Assembly: GCA_050247155.1 (NCBI GenBank)
Contig: JBFWUS010000006.1
Location: 1-64,000 of the forward strand
DNA: 64,000 nucleotides
Direction of reading: 5' to 3'
From: Mesorhizobium_G sp050247155
Lineage (GTDB): Bacteria > Pseudomonadota > Alphaproteobacteria > Rhizobiales > Rhizobiaceae
Below, piece after piece: positions 1 through 7,354 of the stretch (positions within the stretch are counted from its first letter, which is position 1; each line of letters begins with the position of its first letter). A model generated the notes under the pieces. It had not been told where the DNA came from. It saw only the letters and a program-made list of their open reading frames with translations, and made no database searches. A program made the translations under genes and the position numbers.

Positions 1-54
1 GCAAAGCCACAAACAACAAAGAAGGAGAAGGCAACAACCTTGACCAAATCCTGA
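1..54 (+). CDS. C-terminal tail of an IS gene, probably the IstB-like ATPase (partial)
   Basis: From base 1 the first frame is open for 17 lysine- and threonine-rich codons (starting AKPQTTKKEK) and stops with TGA at 52-54, just before the terminal repeats of the element. In IS21-type elements the last gene is istB, a AAA+ helper of transposition, and its basic C-terminus sits this close to the right end. Too little protein is present to confirm the family, so the identity is inferred from position. Confidence 0.4.
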   Translation, partial: AKPQTTKKEKATTLTKS

Positions 55-126
55 GACCCAAACCATAAAGGAAGGCGGGTCACTTCTCGGCGAAAATCCC
101 GGGTCAGTTCTCGGCGGAAATCAACA
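1..126. mobile_element. Right end of an IS21-like insertion sequence
   Basis: Only the last 126 bases of the element are in the window. Seen: two 22-base direct copies of a terminal repeat at 77-98 and 101-122, identical at 20 of 22 positions and beginning GGGTCA, followed by AAATCAACA, after which the interrupted host gene begins in frame at 127. Multiple terminal repeats and a TGTTGA...TCAACA type end are known features of IS21-family (istA/istB) elements. The family call is inference because the transposase genes lie outside the window and the target duplication cannot be checked. Confidence 0.6.
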
Positions 127-813
127 GGCTATCACTTCACCGACTATCTGCGCGCCGACGTGAACATCGGTCTGCTTGCGAGTGACAAATACAGCGCCAG
201 AGGGTTCCTGAACGCCGATCCAAATTATCCGCAAGACTATGGCTGCCTTGGAACGATGACGGTCACGACCGTGACGTTCGACCAGGGCGGGGCGCCTGTG
301 GGCGAACCGACGGTCTTCCAGGGCGATGCCCGCAAGGGCTGCGAAACGACGTCCACGTTGAACAATTCGGCCTGGAACGGCACGGTCAACGGCTATGTCG
401 ATCTCGGCACCTATGCCGGGTTTACTCCTTATGTCGGCGCTGGCATCGGCATGCTGTACACGCGCACGAAATTCCGCATGACGGCGCTGTGTCAGCCGGA
501 CAACTATGTCGGCCCGATATCCGGCTTCCAGCAGACGACAAAAGACTTCCAGTGCCGCGACGGGGATACGCCCGTATCGACGCCTGTCGAATATGTGCCG
601 ATCGACTTCCGCGACGCGCAATACGCGGCGCTGTACACGGTGAATGCGGGCGTGGCCTACAAATTCAACGAAAACGTCTCGCTGGATGTTGGCTATCAGT
701 ACATGAACTCGCCCGATATCGAGACCTACACCATAACCGCCGCCGGGCTGACCAAGCATGAGGGCTTCGACGGGCATCAGGTCAAGGTTGGGCTGCGCTA
801 CGATTTGTGGTGA
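127..813 (+). pseudogene. 5'-truncated outer-membrane beta-barrel protein
   Basis: The reading frame begins directly at the IS junction (127, GGC TAT CAC TTC ACC) and runs to TGA at 811-813. The first in-frame start, GTG at 160, is internal to the barrel. The translation shows alternating aromatic strands of the Omp25/opacity-type porin family (DYLRADVNIGLL, FTPYVGAGIGMLYTRT, AYKFNENVSLDVGYQYM) and ends in a typical outer-membrane C-terminus, VKVGLRYDLW. The signal peptide and first strands are missing, so the remaining 229 codons cannot give an exported protein. It looks like a gene inactivated by the IS. An unusual insert with paired cysteines lies between strands. Confidence 0.7.
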
Positions 814-918
814 TCCACCTCTGGTCGCCAGAAAAGCGGCGGGCGATTAACGAGCCCGCTGCCCTGACGCGATAATCGCTCCTGAGCCGGTATCCTGTCG
901 GTGACAAAAACTTTGCTC

Positions 919-1003
919 TTGACGCCAGACGGGCAATCCCATATCCGCGCCAGTGGGACACCTCTCCCCAACGAGAGGCTTTCTATCTGGAAGGATAGCC
1001 ATC
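919..1003 (+). promoter_or_regulatory. serC promoter and structured leader (serC-motif RNA candidate)
   Basis: TTGACG (919-924) and TATCCG (942-947) are spaced by 17 bases and would start transcription near 953. The short leader carries a perfect 6-bp hairpin, CCTCTC (961-966) with GAGAGG (973-978), and a ribosome-binding site GGAAGGA at 989-995. A conserved leader called the serC motif is known in Alphaproteobacteria in front of serC-serA operons; position and hairpin fit it. I could not run a covariance model, so the match is by position and shape only. Confidence 0.5.
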
Positions 1004-2182
1004 ATGACGACAGGCGTCGCAAAGCCCGGACTGCGTCCGGCAAATCCTAACTTCTCCTCAGGTCCATGCGCGAAGCGTCCAGGCTGGTCGCTCGACGCGT
1101 TGCAAAATGCGGCGCTCGGTCGTTCGCATCGCGCCAAGATCGGCAAGACCAAGCTCGAACAGGCCATTGACCTGACGCGTGAGGTTCTGCAAGTGCCGGC
1201 GGACTATCGCATCGGCATCGTGCCGGCGTCCGACACGGGCGCGGTCGAGATGGCGCTGTGGTCGCTGCTCGGCGAGCGCGGCGTCGACATGGTGGCCTGG
1301 GAATCGTTCGGTTCCGGTTGGGTGACCGACGTCGTGAAGCAGCTCAAGCTGGCGGATGCACGCGTGCTTGAGGCCGGCTATGGCGAACTTCCGGACCTTT
1401 CCAAGATCGATTTCGACCGCGATGTCGTCTTCACGTGGAACGGAACGACCTCGGGCGTGCGCGTACCGAACGGCGATTTCATTCCGGCCGACCGCAAGGG
1501 TCTGACGATTTGCGACGCGACCTCGGCGGCCTTCGCACAGCGGCTCGATTTCCAGAAACTCGATGTGGTGACGTTCTCCTGGCAAAAGGTGCTGGGCGGC
1601 GAGGGCGCGCACGGCATGCTGATCCTCAGCCCGCGCGCTGTGGAACGCCTCATCACCTACAAGCCGGCGTGGCCGTTGCCGAAGATTTTCCGCCTCACCT
1701 CAGGTGGCAAGCTGTCCGAGGGGATTTTCAAGGGCGAGACGATCAACACGCCGTCGATGCTCTGCGTCGAGGACTATATCGACGCGCTGATCTGGGCGAA
1801 GTCGATCGGCGGCCTTGATGCGTTGATCGCCCGCGCGGACGCCAATGCAGCAGTGTTGGAGCGGTTCGTGGAGAACAGCGGCTGGCTCGCCAATTTGGCG
1901 GTCGTTTCGGAGACGCAGTCGAACACCTCGGTCTGCCTGTCGATCGTCGATCCGGACGTGGCTGCTCTCGATAAGGACGGCCAGGCAGCTTTCGCCAAGG
2001 GTCTGGTTTCGGTGCTGGAAAAGGAAGGCGTCGCTTACGACATCGGCGCCTACCGCGACGCGCCTCCGGGCCTACGCATCTGGTGCGGCGCAACGATCGA
2101 GACGCATGATCTCGAAGCGCTTATGCCTTGGCTCGAATGGGCCTTTGCCAATCAGAAAGCCGCGCTGAAAGCGGCGGCCTAG
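1004..2182 (+). CDS. serC: Phosphoserine aminotransferase
   Basis: PLP-dependent enzyme that makes O-phosphoserine from 3-phosphohydroxypyruvate and glutamate, the second step of serine synthesis; it may also serve pyridoxine synthesis. 392 residues. The N-terminus RPANPNFSSGPCAKRPGW and the PLP-lysine motif FSWQKVLGGEGAHGM (lysine about residue 195) match the alphaproteobacterial SerC type. ATG at 1004 is chosen because GGAAGGA lies 8 bases upstream; an earlier GTG at 953 would lie in the leader. serA, the preceding step of the pathway, follows 147 bases downstream, beyond a palindromic repeat, so the two are probably one operon. Confidence 0.95.
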   Translation: MTTGVAKPGLRPANPNFSSGPCAKRPGWSLDALQNAALGRSHRAKIGKTKLEQAIDLTREVLQVPADYRIGIVPASDTGAVEMALWSLLGERGVDMVAWESFGSGWVTDVVKQLKLADARVLEAGYGELPDLSKIDFDRDVVFTWNGTTSGVRVPNGDFIPADRKGLTICDATSAAFAQRLDFQKLDVVTFSWQKVLGGEGAHGMLILSPRAVERLITYKPAWPLPKIFRLTSGGKLSEGIFKGETINTPSMLCVEDYIDALIWAKSIGGLDALIARADANAAVLERFVENSGWLANLAVVSETQSNTSVCLSIVDPDVAALDKDGQAAFAKGLVSVLEKEGVAYDIGAYRDAPPGLRIWCGATIETHDLEALMPWLEWAFANQKAALKAAA

Positions 2183-2192
2183 TGCCCTTTTT

Positions 2193-2311
2193 ACCCTCCC
2201 CTTGAGGGGGAGGGTCGGACCATAGGTCCGGGGTGGGGTGTCTCCCATCCGAAGTAGCCAATTCACCCCACCCCGTCGCTTCGCGACGACCCTCCCCCTC
2301 AAGGGGAGGGT
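2193..2311. repeat. C-rich palindromic repeat, copy 1 (full length)
   Basis: A roughly 119-base element with outer arms CCCTCCCCTTGAGGGGGAGG and the reverse at the far end, and an inner inverted pair GGGGTGGGGTG / CACCCCACCCC. It fills the serC-serA spacer. A nearly identical copy lies at 52587-52706 inside the pst operon, and diverged copies occur at 9291, 22369, 40310 and 44965. It is too short and compact to code. On RNA it would fold into a strong long hairpin. Confidence 0.85.
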
Positions 2312-2329
2312 GGCAGAAGGAACCCACCC

Positions 2330-3928
2330 ATGCCCCGCGTACTCGTTTCAGACAAACTTTCCCCGACCGCCGTGCAGATCTTCAAGGATCGCGGCGTGGA
2401 GGTCGACTACCTGCCGGATCTCGGCAAGGACAAGGACAAGCTCGCCGAAGTCATCGGCCAATATGACGGCCTGGCGATCCGCTCGGCCACAAAGGTCACC
2501 GAGAAACTGATCAATGCCGCGACCAATCTGAAGGTGGTTGGGCGCGCCGGCATCGGGGTCGACAATGTCGATATCCCGGCTGCCAGCCGCAAAGGCATCA
2601 TCGTCATGAACACGCCGTTCGGCAACTCGATCACCACGGCCGAACATGCGGTTGCGATGATGTTTGCGCTGGCGCGCGAGCTGCCGGAGGCGAACGCCTC
2701 CACCCATGCCGGCAAATGGGAGAAGAACCGCTTCATGGGTGTCGAGATCACCGGCAAGACGCTGGGTGTGATCGGCTGCGGCAATATCGGCTCAATCGTC
2801 GCGACGCGGGGCGTCGGGCTGAAGATGCATGTCGTGGCTTTCGATCCCTTCCTGTCGGAGGATCGCGCCGCCGAGCTTGGTGTCACCAAGGTCGAACTCG
2901 ACGAGCTGTTCGCCCGCGCGGATTTCATCACCCTGCACACGCCGCTGACCGATAAGACGCGCAACATCATCAATGCGGATGCCATCGCGAAGATGAAGGA
3001 CGGCGTGCGCATCATCAATTGCGCGCGGGGTGGGCTGATCGTGGAAACCGATCTTTTGGCCGCCCTGAAAAGCGGCAAGGTTGCCGGTGCGGCGCTCGAT
3101 GTGTTCGAAGCGGAACCGGCCACCGAAAGCCCGTTCTTCGGCCTGCCGAATGTCGTGGCGACACCGCATCTTGGCGCGTCGACCACGGAAGCACAGGAAA
3201 ACGTTGCGCTGCAGGTGGCCGAGCAGATGGCTGATTATCTGGTCAAGGGCGCGGTGACGAACGCCATCAACATGCCGTCGATTACTGCTGAAGAAGCGCC
3301 GAAGCTGAAGCCGTTCGTCAAGCTGGCCGAAGTGCTCGGCGCCTTCGTCGGGCAGGTCACCGAGGAGCCGATCAAGGAGGTCGAGATACTCTTTGACGGC
3401 TCGACCGCGGCGATGAACACGCGTGCCTTGATCAGTGCGGCGCTTGCCGGCCTGATCCGGCCACAGGTGGCGGACGTCAATATGGTGTCGGCTCCGATCA
3501 TGGTGAAGGAGCGGGGCGTCATCGTCTCTGAGATCAAACGCGACAAGTCGGGCGTCTTCGACGGCTACATCAAGCTGACGGTGAATACCGAAAAGCAGAC
3601 GCGGTCGATCGCCGGCACCTGCTTCTCCGACCACAAGCCGCGCTTCATCCAGATCAAGGGCATCAATCTCGACGCGGAAGTCGGTCAACACATGCTCTAC
3701 ACGACCAACCGGGACGTTCCGGGCATCATCGGCCTGCTCGGCACTTTGCTTGGCGATGGCGGCGTGAACATCGCCAACTTCCAGCTCGGGCGTAACCATT
3801 CGGGCGGCGACGCCATCGCACTGCTCTATCTCGACGAGCAGATTCCCGACGCGGTGCTGGCGAAGCTACGCGCCCAGAAAGCCATCGCTTCGGCCAAGCC
3901 GCTGAGATTCGATGTAGGATTGGCCTGA
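2330..3928 (+). CDS. serA: D-3-phosphoglycerate dehydrogenase (long ACT-domain form)
   Basis: Oxidises 3-phosphoglycerate to 3-phosphohydroxypyruvate with NAD, the first step of serine synthesis. 532 residues, the long type. Visible parts: N-terminal substrate domain, Rossmann motif GVIGCGNIGSIVA (about 146-158), catalytic Arg in INCARGGL, Glu in VFEAEPATESP and His in TPHLGAS, the intervening ASB region, and a C-terminal ACT domain (NRDVPGIIGLLGTLLGDG onward) that usually senses serine. ATG at 2330 follows the repeat directly, with AGAAGGA upstream. A terminator follows at 4049. Confidence 0.97.
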   Translation: MPRVLVSDKLSPTAVQIFKDRGVEVDYLPDLGKDKDKLAEVIGQYDGLAIRSATKVTEKLINAATNLKVVGRAGIGVDNVDIPAASRKGIIVMNTPFGNSITTAEHAVAMMFALARELPEANASTHAGKWEKNRFMGVEITGKTLGVIGCGNIGSIVATRGVGLKMHVVAFDPFLSEDRAAELGVTKVELDELFARADFITLHTPLTDKTRNIINADAIAKMKDGVRIINCARGGLIVETDLLAALKSGKVAGAALDVFEAEPATESPFFGLPNVVATPHLGASTTEAQENVALQVAEQMADYLVKGAVTNAINMPSITAEEAPKLKPFVKLAEVLGAFVGQVTEEPIKEVEILFDGSTAAMNTRALISAALAGLIRPQVADVNMVSAPIMVKERGVIVSEIKRDKSGVFDGYIKLTVNTEKQTRSIAGTCFSDHKPRFIQIKGINLDAEVGQHMLYTTNRDVPGIIGLLGTLLGDGGVNIANFQLGRNHSGGDAIALLYLDEQIPDAVLAKLRAQKAIASAKPLRFDVGLA

Positions 3929-4048
3929 CGACGGGTTGCCTGGCCGGGCCACCAGCCCGGCCGCCGAACCCCTCGACTTTGGCCCGGACTCCCCCCGGCG
4001 GAGCGATCCGATCGGCGCAGGAAATGCTCGGGCGTCTTTCGAAAGAAA

Positions 4049-4084
4049 CGAGGCGGCGCCTTGATTGCCGCCTCGTGCTTTTTT
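4049..4084 (+). terminator. Rho-independent terminator after serA
   Basis: Perfect 9-bp stem CGAGGCGGC (4049-4057) with GCCGCCTCG (4067-4075), 9-base loop, then TGCTTTTTT. It sits between serA and the convergent dioxygenase gene. On the other strand the stem is followed by a T-rich stretch, so it may work in both directions. Confidence 0.85.
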
Positions 4085-5013
4085 CAAGCAGCTTTTGCGC
4101 GCGGATTGTCGGTCTTAACGCGAGTGATGCTGCGGCGTCCGTCCACGCTCACCGGCACGTCGCCATCCACCGTGGCGCGACGCACGACCCGATGCTGGTC
4201 GCCGTAGTCGTTGACTGCGTAATGCTGCGTGGCGCGATTGTCCCAGATGGCGACGTCGCCTGCTCGCCAGCGCCAGCGCACGGTGTTCTCCGGCGCTGTG
4301 ATGTAGGACTGGAAGACCTCGTAGAGCTTTGCGGAGTCGCTTTTCGAAAGCCCGACGATGCGCTGGACGAAATTGCCCAGCAGCAAGGTGCGTTCGCCGG
4401 TCTCCGGATGCACGCGCACCACCGGATGCTCGGTCTCGTAGATCGTCGACGTGAACACCTCCTCGAAGTGCTTGCGCTCATCGGCTGTCGCGCGCGGGCG
4501 TACTGCGGCATAGTCGTAGACATTACTGTGTACGGCCCACAGGCTCTCGGCCAACAGCTTCAACGGCTCCGGCAGGATTTCGTAGGCCGCATGCGTGTTC
4601 GACCAGATCGTGTCGCCGCCGGCCGGCGGGATCACGACGCCACGCAGAACCGAGAACTTCGGATAAGCATCGACGAAGGTCACATCGGTGTGCCACTGGT
4701 CTGCGCGGCCGCCGCCACGGCTCGAATCCAGATTGAGGATCGACGCCGTGCCGCCGATCGCGCCCTGCGTCGGATGCGGCACGAGATCGCCGAGCCGCCT
4801 GGCAAACAGCTCCTGCTCGGAATCGTCCAGATGGTTCTGGTCGCGGAAGAAGACCACCTTGTGCTTGAGAAGCGCCTGGTTGATCGCGTCGATCGTCGCG
4901 TCGGGCAGATCGCCGCCCAGTTTGATATTCCTGATTTCCGCCCCGACGCGGAAACTGAGCGGCACGATGTCGGAGTCGGGGATGGCTTTGTCGATGAGTC
5001 TGGCAGTGGTCAT
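4084..5013 (-). CDS. TauD/TfdA-family 2-oxoglutarate-dependent dioxygenase
   Basis: Fe(II)/2-oxoglutarate oxygenase of the taurine dioxygenase family; members release sulfite from sulfonates or cleave related organosulfur or aryloxy compounds. 309 residues from ATG at 5013. The iron facial triad is visible: HTD (His108, Asp110 in QWHTDVTF) and the distal His in NRATQHYAVNDY, followed by the 2-oxoglutarate-binding arginine region HRVVRRATV. Upstream in-frame starts (ATG 5040, GTG 5076) would add a poorly conserved tail. It is divergent from metX, so a sulfur-scavenging role is plausible, but no sulfonate transporter lies beside it and the substrate is unknown. Confidence 0.85.
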   Translation of the reverse strand: MTTARLIDKAIPDSDIVPLSFRVGAEIRNIKLGGDLPDATIDAINQALLKHKVVFFRDQNHLDDSEQELFARRLGDLVPHPTQGAIGGTASILNLDSSRGGGRADQWHTDVTFVDAYPKFSVLRGVVIPPAGGDTIWSNTHAAYEILPEPLKLLAESLWAVHSNVYDYAAVRPRATADERKHFEEVFTSTIYETEHPVVRVHPETGERTLLLGNFVQRIVGLSKSDSAKLYEVFQSYITAPENTVRWRWRAGDVAIWDNRATQHYAVNDYGDQHRVVRRATVDGDVPVSVDGRRSITRVKTDNPRAKAA

Positions 5014-5101
5014 GATTGGTCTCGCTCTGGGTTGATGCATCAGATTTGACGATCGCCCCGGAGCAGCGATGTCCACGGCGTCGAGCCTTCATTCAATCAA
5101 A

Positions 5102-5128
5102 TGTCTACTAATTCTATAGAGATTAGAT
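5102..5128. promoter_or_regulatory. AT-rich imperfect palindrome upstream of the dioxygenase gene
   Basis: An A/T-rich stretch in otherwise GC-rich DNA, centred on TATA, with partly matching arms (ACTAATTC / GAGATTAG). Its place just upstream of the TauD-like gene suggests an operator, perhaps for a sulfur-responsive LysR-type activator. Only the composition and partial symmetry are seen; the regulator is a guess. Confidence 0.25.
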
Positions 5129-5239
5129 TTTATCTTGACCCCCATTTGACGAAAGGCAGTTCCTTTCCAGCCCGTATCTTGGAACAGGCTCGCTCGATCC
5201 GTTGACGTGATTGCCGATCGCGCATAAGAACGTAATGAA

Positions 5240-5297
5240 TCCCGTGGTGATTTGGCCGGTCGGCTTGCAGCCACGTTAAACAAGTCGCTAAAGGGCC
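5240..5297 (+). ncRNA. SAM-II riboswitch
   Basis: Short S-adenosylmethionine-binding leader RNA that lowers metX expression when SAM is plentiful. The primary sequence matches the class closely: CGTGG (5243-5247) pairs with CCACG (5271-5275) enclosing TGATTTGGCCGGTCGGCTTG, followed by TTAAACAAGTCGCTAAAG, which forms the pseudoknot. SAM-II is known in front of methionine genes of Alphaproteobacteria, and metX begins 84 bases downstream. Confidence 0.93.
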
Positions 5298-5310
5298 GTT
5301 GAGGGAACCC

Positions 5311-5346
5311 AACCGGCATTTGCGACCTGGCAGTGCCGGTTTTTTT
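5311..5346 (+). terminator. Intrinsic terminator of the SAM-II leader
   Basis: Stem AACCGGCA (5311-5318) with TGCCGGTT (5334-5341) followed by a run of T, between riboswitch and metX. A competing small hairpin, GTTGAGGG with CCCAAC, just upstream shares bases near its 5' arm and could act as the antiterminator. This suggests control by premature termination. Confidence 0.8.
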
Positions 5347-5380
5347 GCGCCTGAACGCAAGCCGGTCGAAAGTGAGTACC

Positions 5381-6559
5381 ATGGCCGTTGCGCGCGCCAA
5401 GACGAACAAGCGAGACGAGGCGAACGATCCCTCCAGCCCGGTCGTGCGCTTTGGCGCGGACAAGCCGCTGCGGCTTGAGGCCGGCGTCAATCTTTCGCCG
5501 TTTCAGATCGCGTATCAGACCTACGGCGAGCTCAACGCGACAAAGTCGAATGCCGTCCTGATCTGTCATGCACTAACCGGCGACCAGCACGTCGCCAACA
5601 CCAATCCCGTCACCGGTAAGCCCGGCTGGTGGGAAGTGTTGATCGGGCCGGGCAAGATCATCGACACCAATCGGTTCTTCGTCATCTGTCCGAACGTGCT
5701 GGGTTCATGCCTGGGCACCACCGGCCCTGCCTCGACGAATCCGGCGACCGGCAAACCCTACGGCCTGGAGCTGCCGCTGATCACCGTCCGCGATATGGTT
5801 CGCGCGCAGGCGATGCTGGTGGATCATTTCGGCATCGATCAGCTCTTCTGCGTGATCGGCGGTTCGATGGGCGGCATGCAGGTGCTGGAATGGGCATCGA
5901 GCTATCCGGACCGCGTCTTCTGCGCGCTGCCCATGGCAACCGGCACGCGCCACTCGGCGCAGAACATCGCCTTCTACGAAGCCGGCCGGCAGGCGGTTAT
6001 GGCTGACCCGGACTGGCGTGGCGGCAAATATCTGGAAGCCGGCGTGCGGCCGGAAAAGGGGCTCGCCGTGGCGCGCATGATCGCCCACATCACTTACCTG
6101 TCGGAGACAGCTCTGCATCGCAAATTCGGCCGCAATTTGCAGGATCGCTCGGCGCTGACCTTCTCGTTCGACGCGGATTTCCAGATCGAGAGCTATCTGC
6201 GCCACCAGGGCATGACCTTCGTCGACCGCTTCGATGCCAATTCCTATCTCTACCTCAGTCGGGCGATGGACTATTTCGACATGGCAGCCGACCATGGCGG
6301 GCAGCTTGTCGACGCCTTCAAAGGCTCAAAAACCCGGTTTTGCGTCGTCTCCTTCACCAGCGACTGGCATTTTCCGACCGAGGAAAGCCGCGCGCTGGTG
6401 CATGCGCTGAATGCCTCCGGCGCGTCGGTATCCTTCGTCGAGATCGAGACCGACAAGGGCCACGACGCCTTTCTGCTGGACGAACCGGAACTGTTCGGCG
6501 CCATCGGCGGTTTCATTGCCTCCGCCGCCCGCGCCCGCGGACTGGAGGCGGCAAAATGA
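5381..6559 (+). CDS. metX: Homoserine O-acetyltransferase
   Basis: Alpha/beta-hydrolase-fold enzyme that acetylates homoserine with acetyl-CoA for methionine synthesis. 392 residues. Nucleophile elbow VIGGSMGGMQ (Ser162), and C-terminal Asp and His in the TSDWHFP and DKGHDAFLLD regions; the GPASTNP segment is typical of MetX. ATG at 5381 is chosen because an earlier in-frame codon at 5333 lies inside the leader terminator. The gene overlaps metW by 4 bases (ATGA), so the two are translationally coupled and under the SAM-II switch. Confidence 0.95.
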   Translation: MAVARAKTNKRDEANDPSSPVVRFGADKPLRLEAGVNLSPFQIAYQTYGELNATKSNAVLICHALTGDQHVANTNPVTGKPGWWEVLIGPGKIIDTNRFFVICPNVLGSCLGTTGPASTNPATGKPYGLELPLITVRDMVRAQAMLVDHFGIDQLFCVIGGSMGGMQVLEWASSYPDRVFCALPMATGTRHSAQNIAFYEAGRQAVMADPDWRGGKYLEAGVRPEKGLAVARMIAHITYLSETALHRKFGRNLQDRSALTFSFDADFQIESYLRHQGMTFVDRFDANSYLYLSRAMDYFDMAADHGGQLVDAFKGSKTRFCVVSFTSDWHFPTEESRALVHALNASGASVSFVEIETDKGHDAFLLDEPELFGAIGGFIASAARARGLEAAK

Positions 6560-7170
6560 GTGTCAACGCGATCCCTCGTATCGATCTTGAGGTCATTGCC
6601 GATCTGATCACACCTAGTGCGCGGGTTCTCGATGTGGGCTGCGGCGACGGCGAATTGCTGGAACTGCTGGAGCGCGACAAGCAGGTCGACGGGCGCGGCG
6701 TCGAGATTTCGCAAAGCGGCGTCAACGAATGCGTGGCGCGCGGGCTGTCGGTAATCCAGGGCGATGCCGACACCGACCTCGTCTATTACCCGGACAAGGG
6801 ATTCGACTTCGCGCTGCTGTCGCAGACCTTACAGGCCACCCGCAATCCGCGCGCGGTGGTGGAGCATCTGCTGCGCATCGGCGATCGAGCGATTGTCTCG
6901 TTCCCGAATTTCGGCCATTGGCGCATGCGGCTGTCGCTGCTGGTCAACGGTCGCATGCCGGTGACGAAGAAGCTGCCCTACACTTGGTACGACACGCCGA
7001 ACATCCACTTCTGCACCATTCGCGACTTCGTCAATCTCTGCGACGAGATCGGCGCCAAGGTGGAGCGCGCCGTCGCCATCGACGGCAACGGCCAGAAGAT
7101 CGGCTTTTCCATGCCCTGGTGGTTCTGGAACTTTTTCGGCGAACAGGCGGTGTTTTTGCTGCGAAGGTGA
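6556..7170 (+). CDS. metW: Methionine biosynthesis protein MetW
   Basis: 204-residue class I methyltransferase-fold protein, known to pair with MetX in many Proteobacteria and needed for full homoserine acetylation. SAM-type motif VLDVGCGDGELLELLE at about 22-37, then GVEISQSGV; the C-terminus is tryptophan-rich (MPWWFWNFFGEQAVFLL), as in other MetW. The start ATG overlaps the metX stop (ATGA at 6556-6559). Confidence 0.93.
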   Translation: MSVNAIPRIDLEVIADLITPSARVLDVGCGDGELLELLERDKQVDGRGVEISQSGVNECVARGLSVIQGDADTDLVYYPDKGFDFALLSQTLQATRNPRAVVEHLLRIGDRAIVSFPNFGHWRMRLSLLVNGRMPVTKKLPYTWYDTPNIHFCTIRDFVNLCDEIGAKVERAVAIDGNGQKIGFSMPWWFWNFFGEQAVFLLRR

Positions 7171-7185
7171 GAAGGTGAGCCAGCC

Positions 7186-7342
7186 GGACGGTCGTCATCC
7201 CGGAAGCCGCAGCGAAGCGTAGGCTATCCGGGATCCACAACGGAGCGCACCAAAGCCGCCGACAGACCCGCGTTGTCATCCGGCAACTTTCGAAATGGAT
7301 TCCGGATAACCTACGCTTCGCTTCGGCTTCCGGAATGACGCA
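7186..7342. repeat. Intergenic inverted repeat (second repeat family)
   Basis: Two arms of about 45 bases face each other: one begins GTCATCCCGGAAGCCGCAGC near 7194, the other ends GGCTTCCGGAATGAC near 7339. Between them are about 55 bases of unrelated sequence. It lies between two converging genes, metW and the ABC exporter, and probably folds into one large hairpin. It shares no sequence with the C-rich palindromes elsewhere in the window. Confidence 0.8.
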
Positions 7343-7354
7343 CCCCGCTTGGCC

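Noticed and set aside
2792..3799. 335-codon open frame opposite serA
   Set aside because: Antisense shadow of a highly conserved enzyme; His/Arg-rich composition without motifs.
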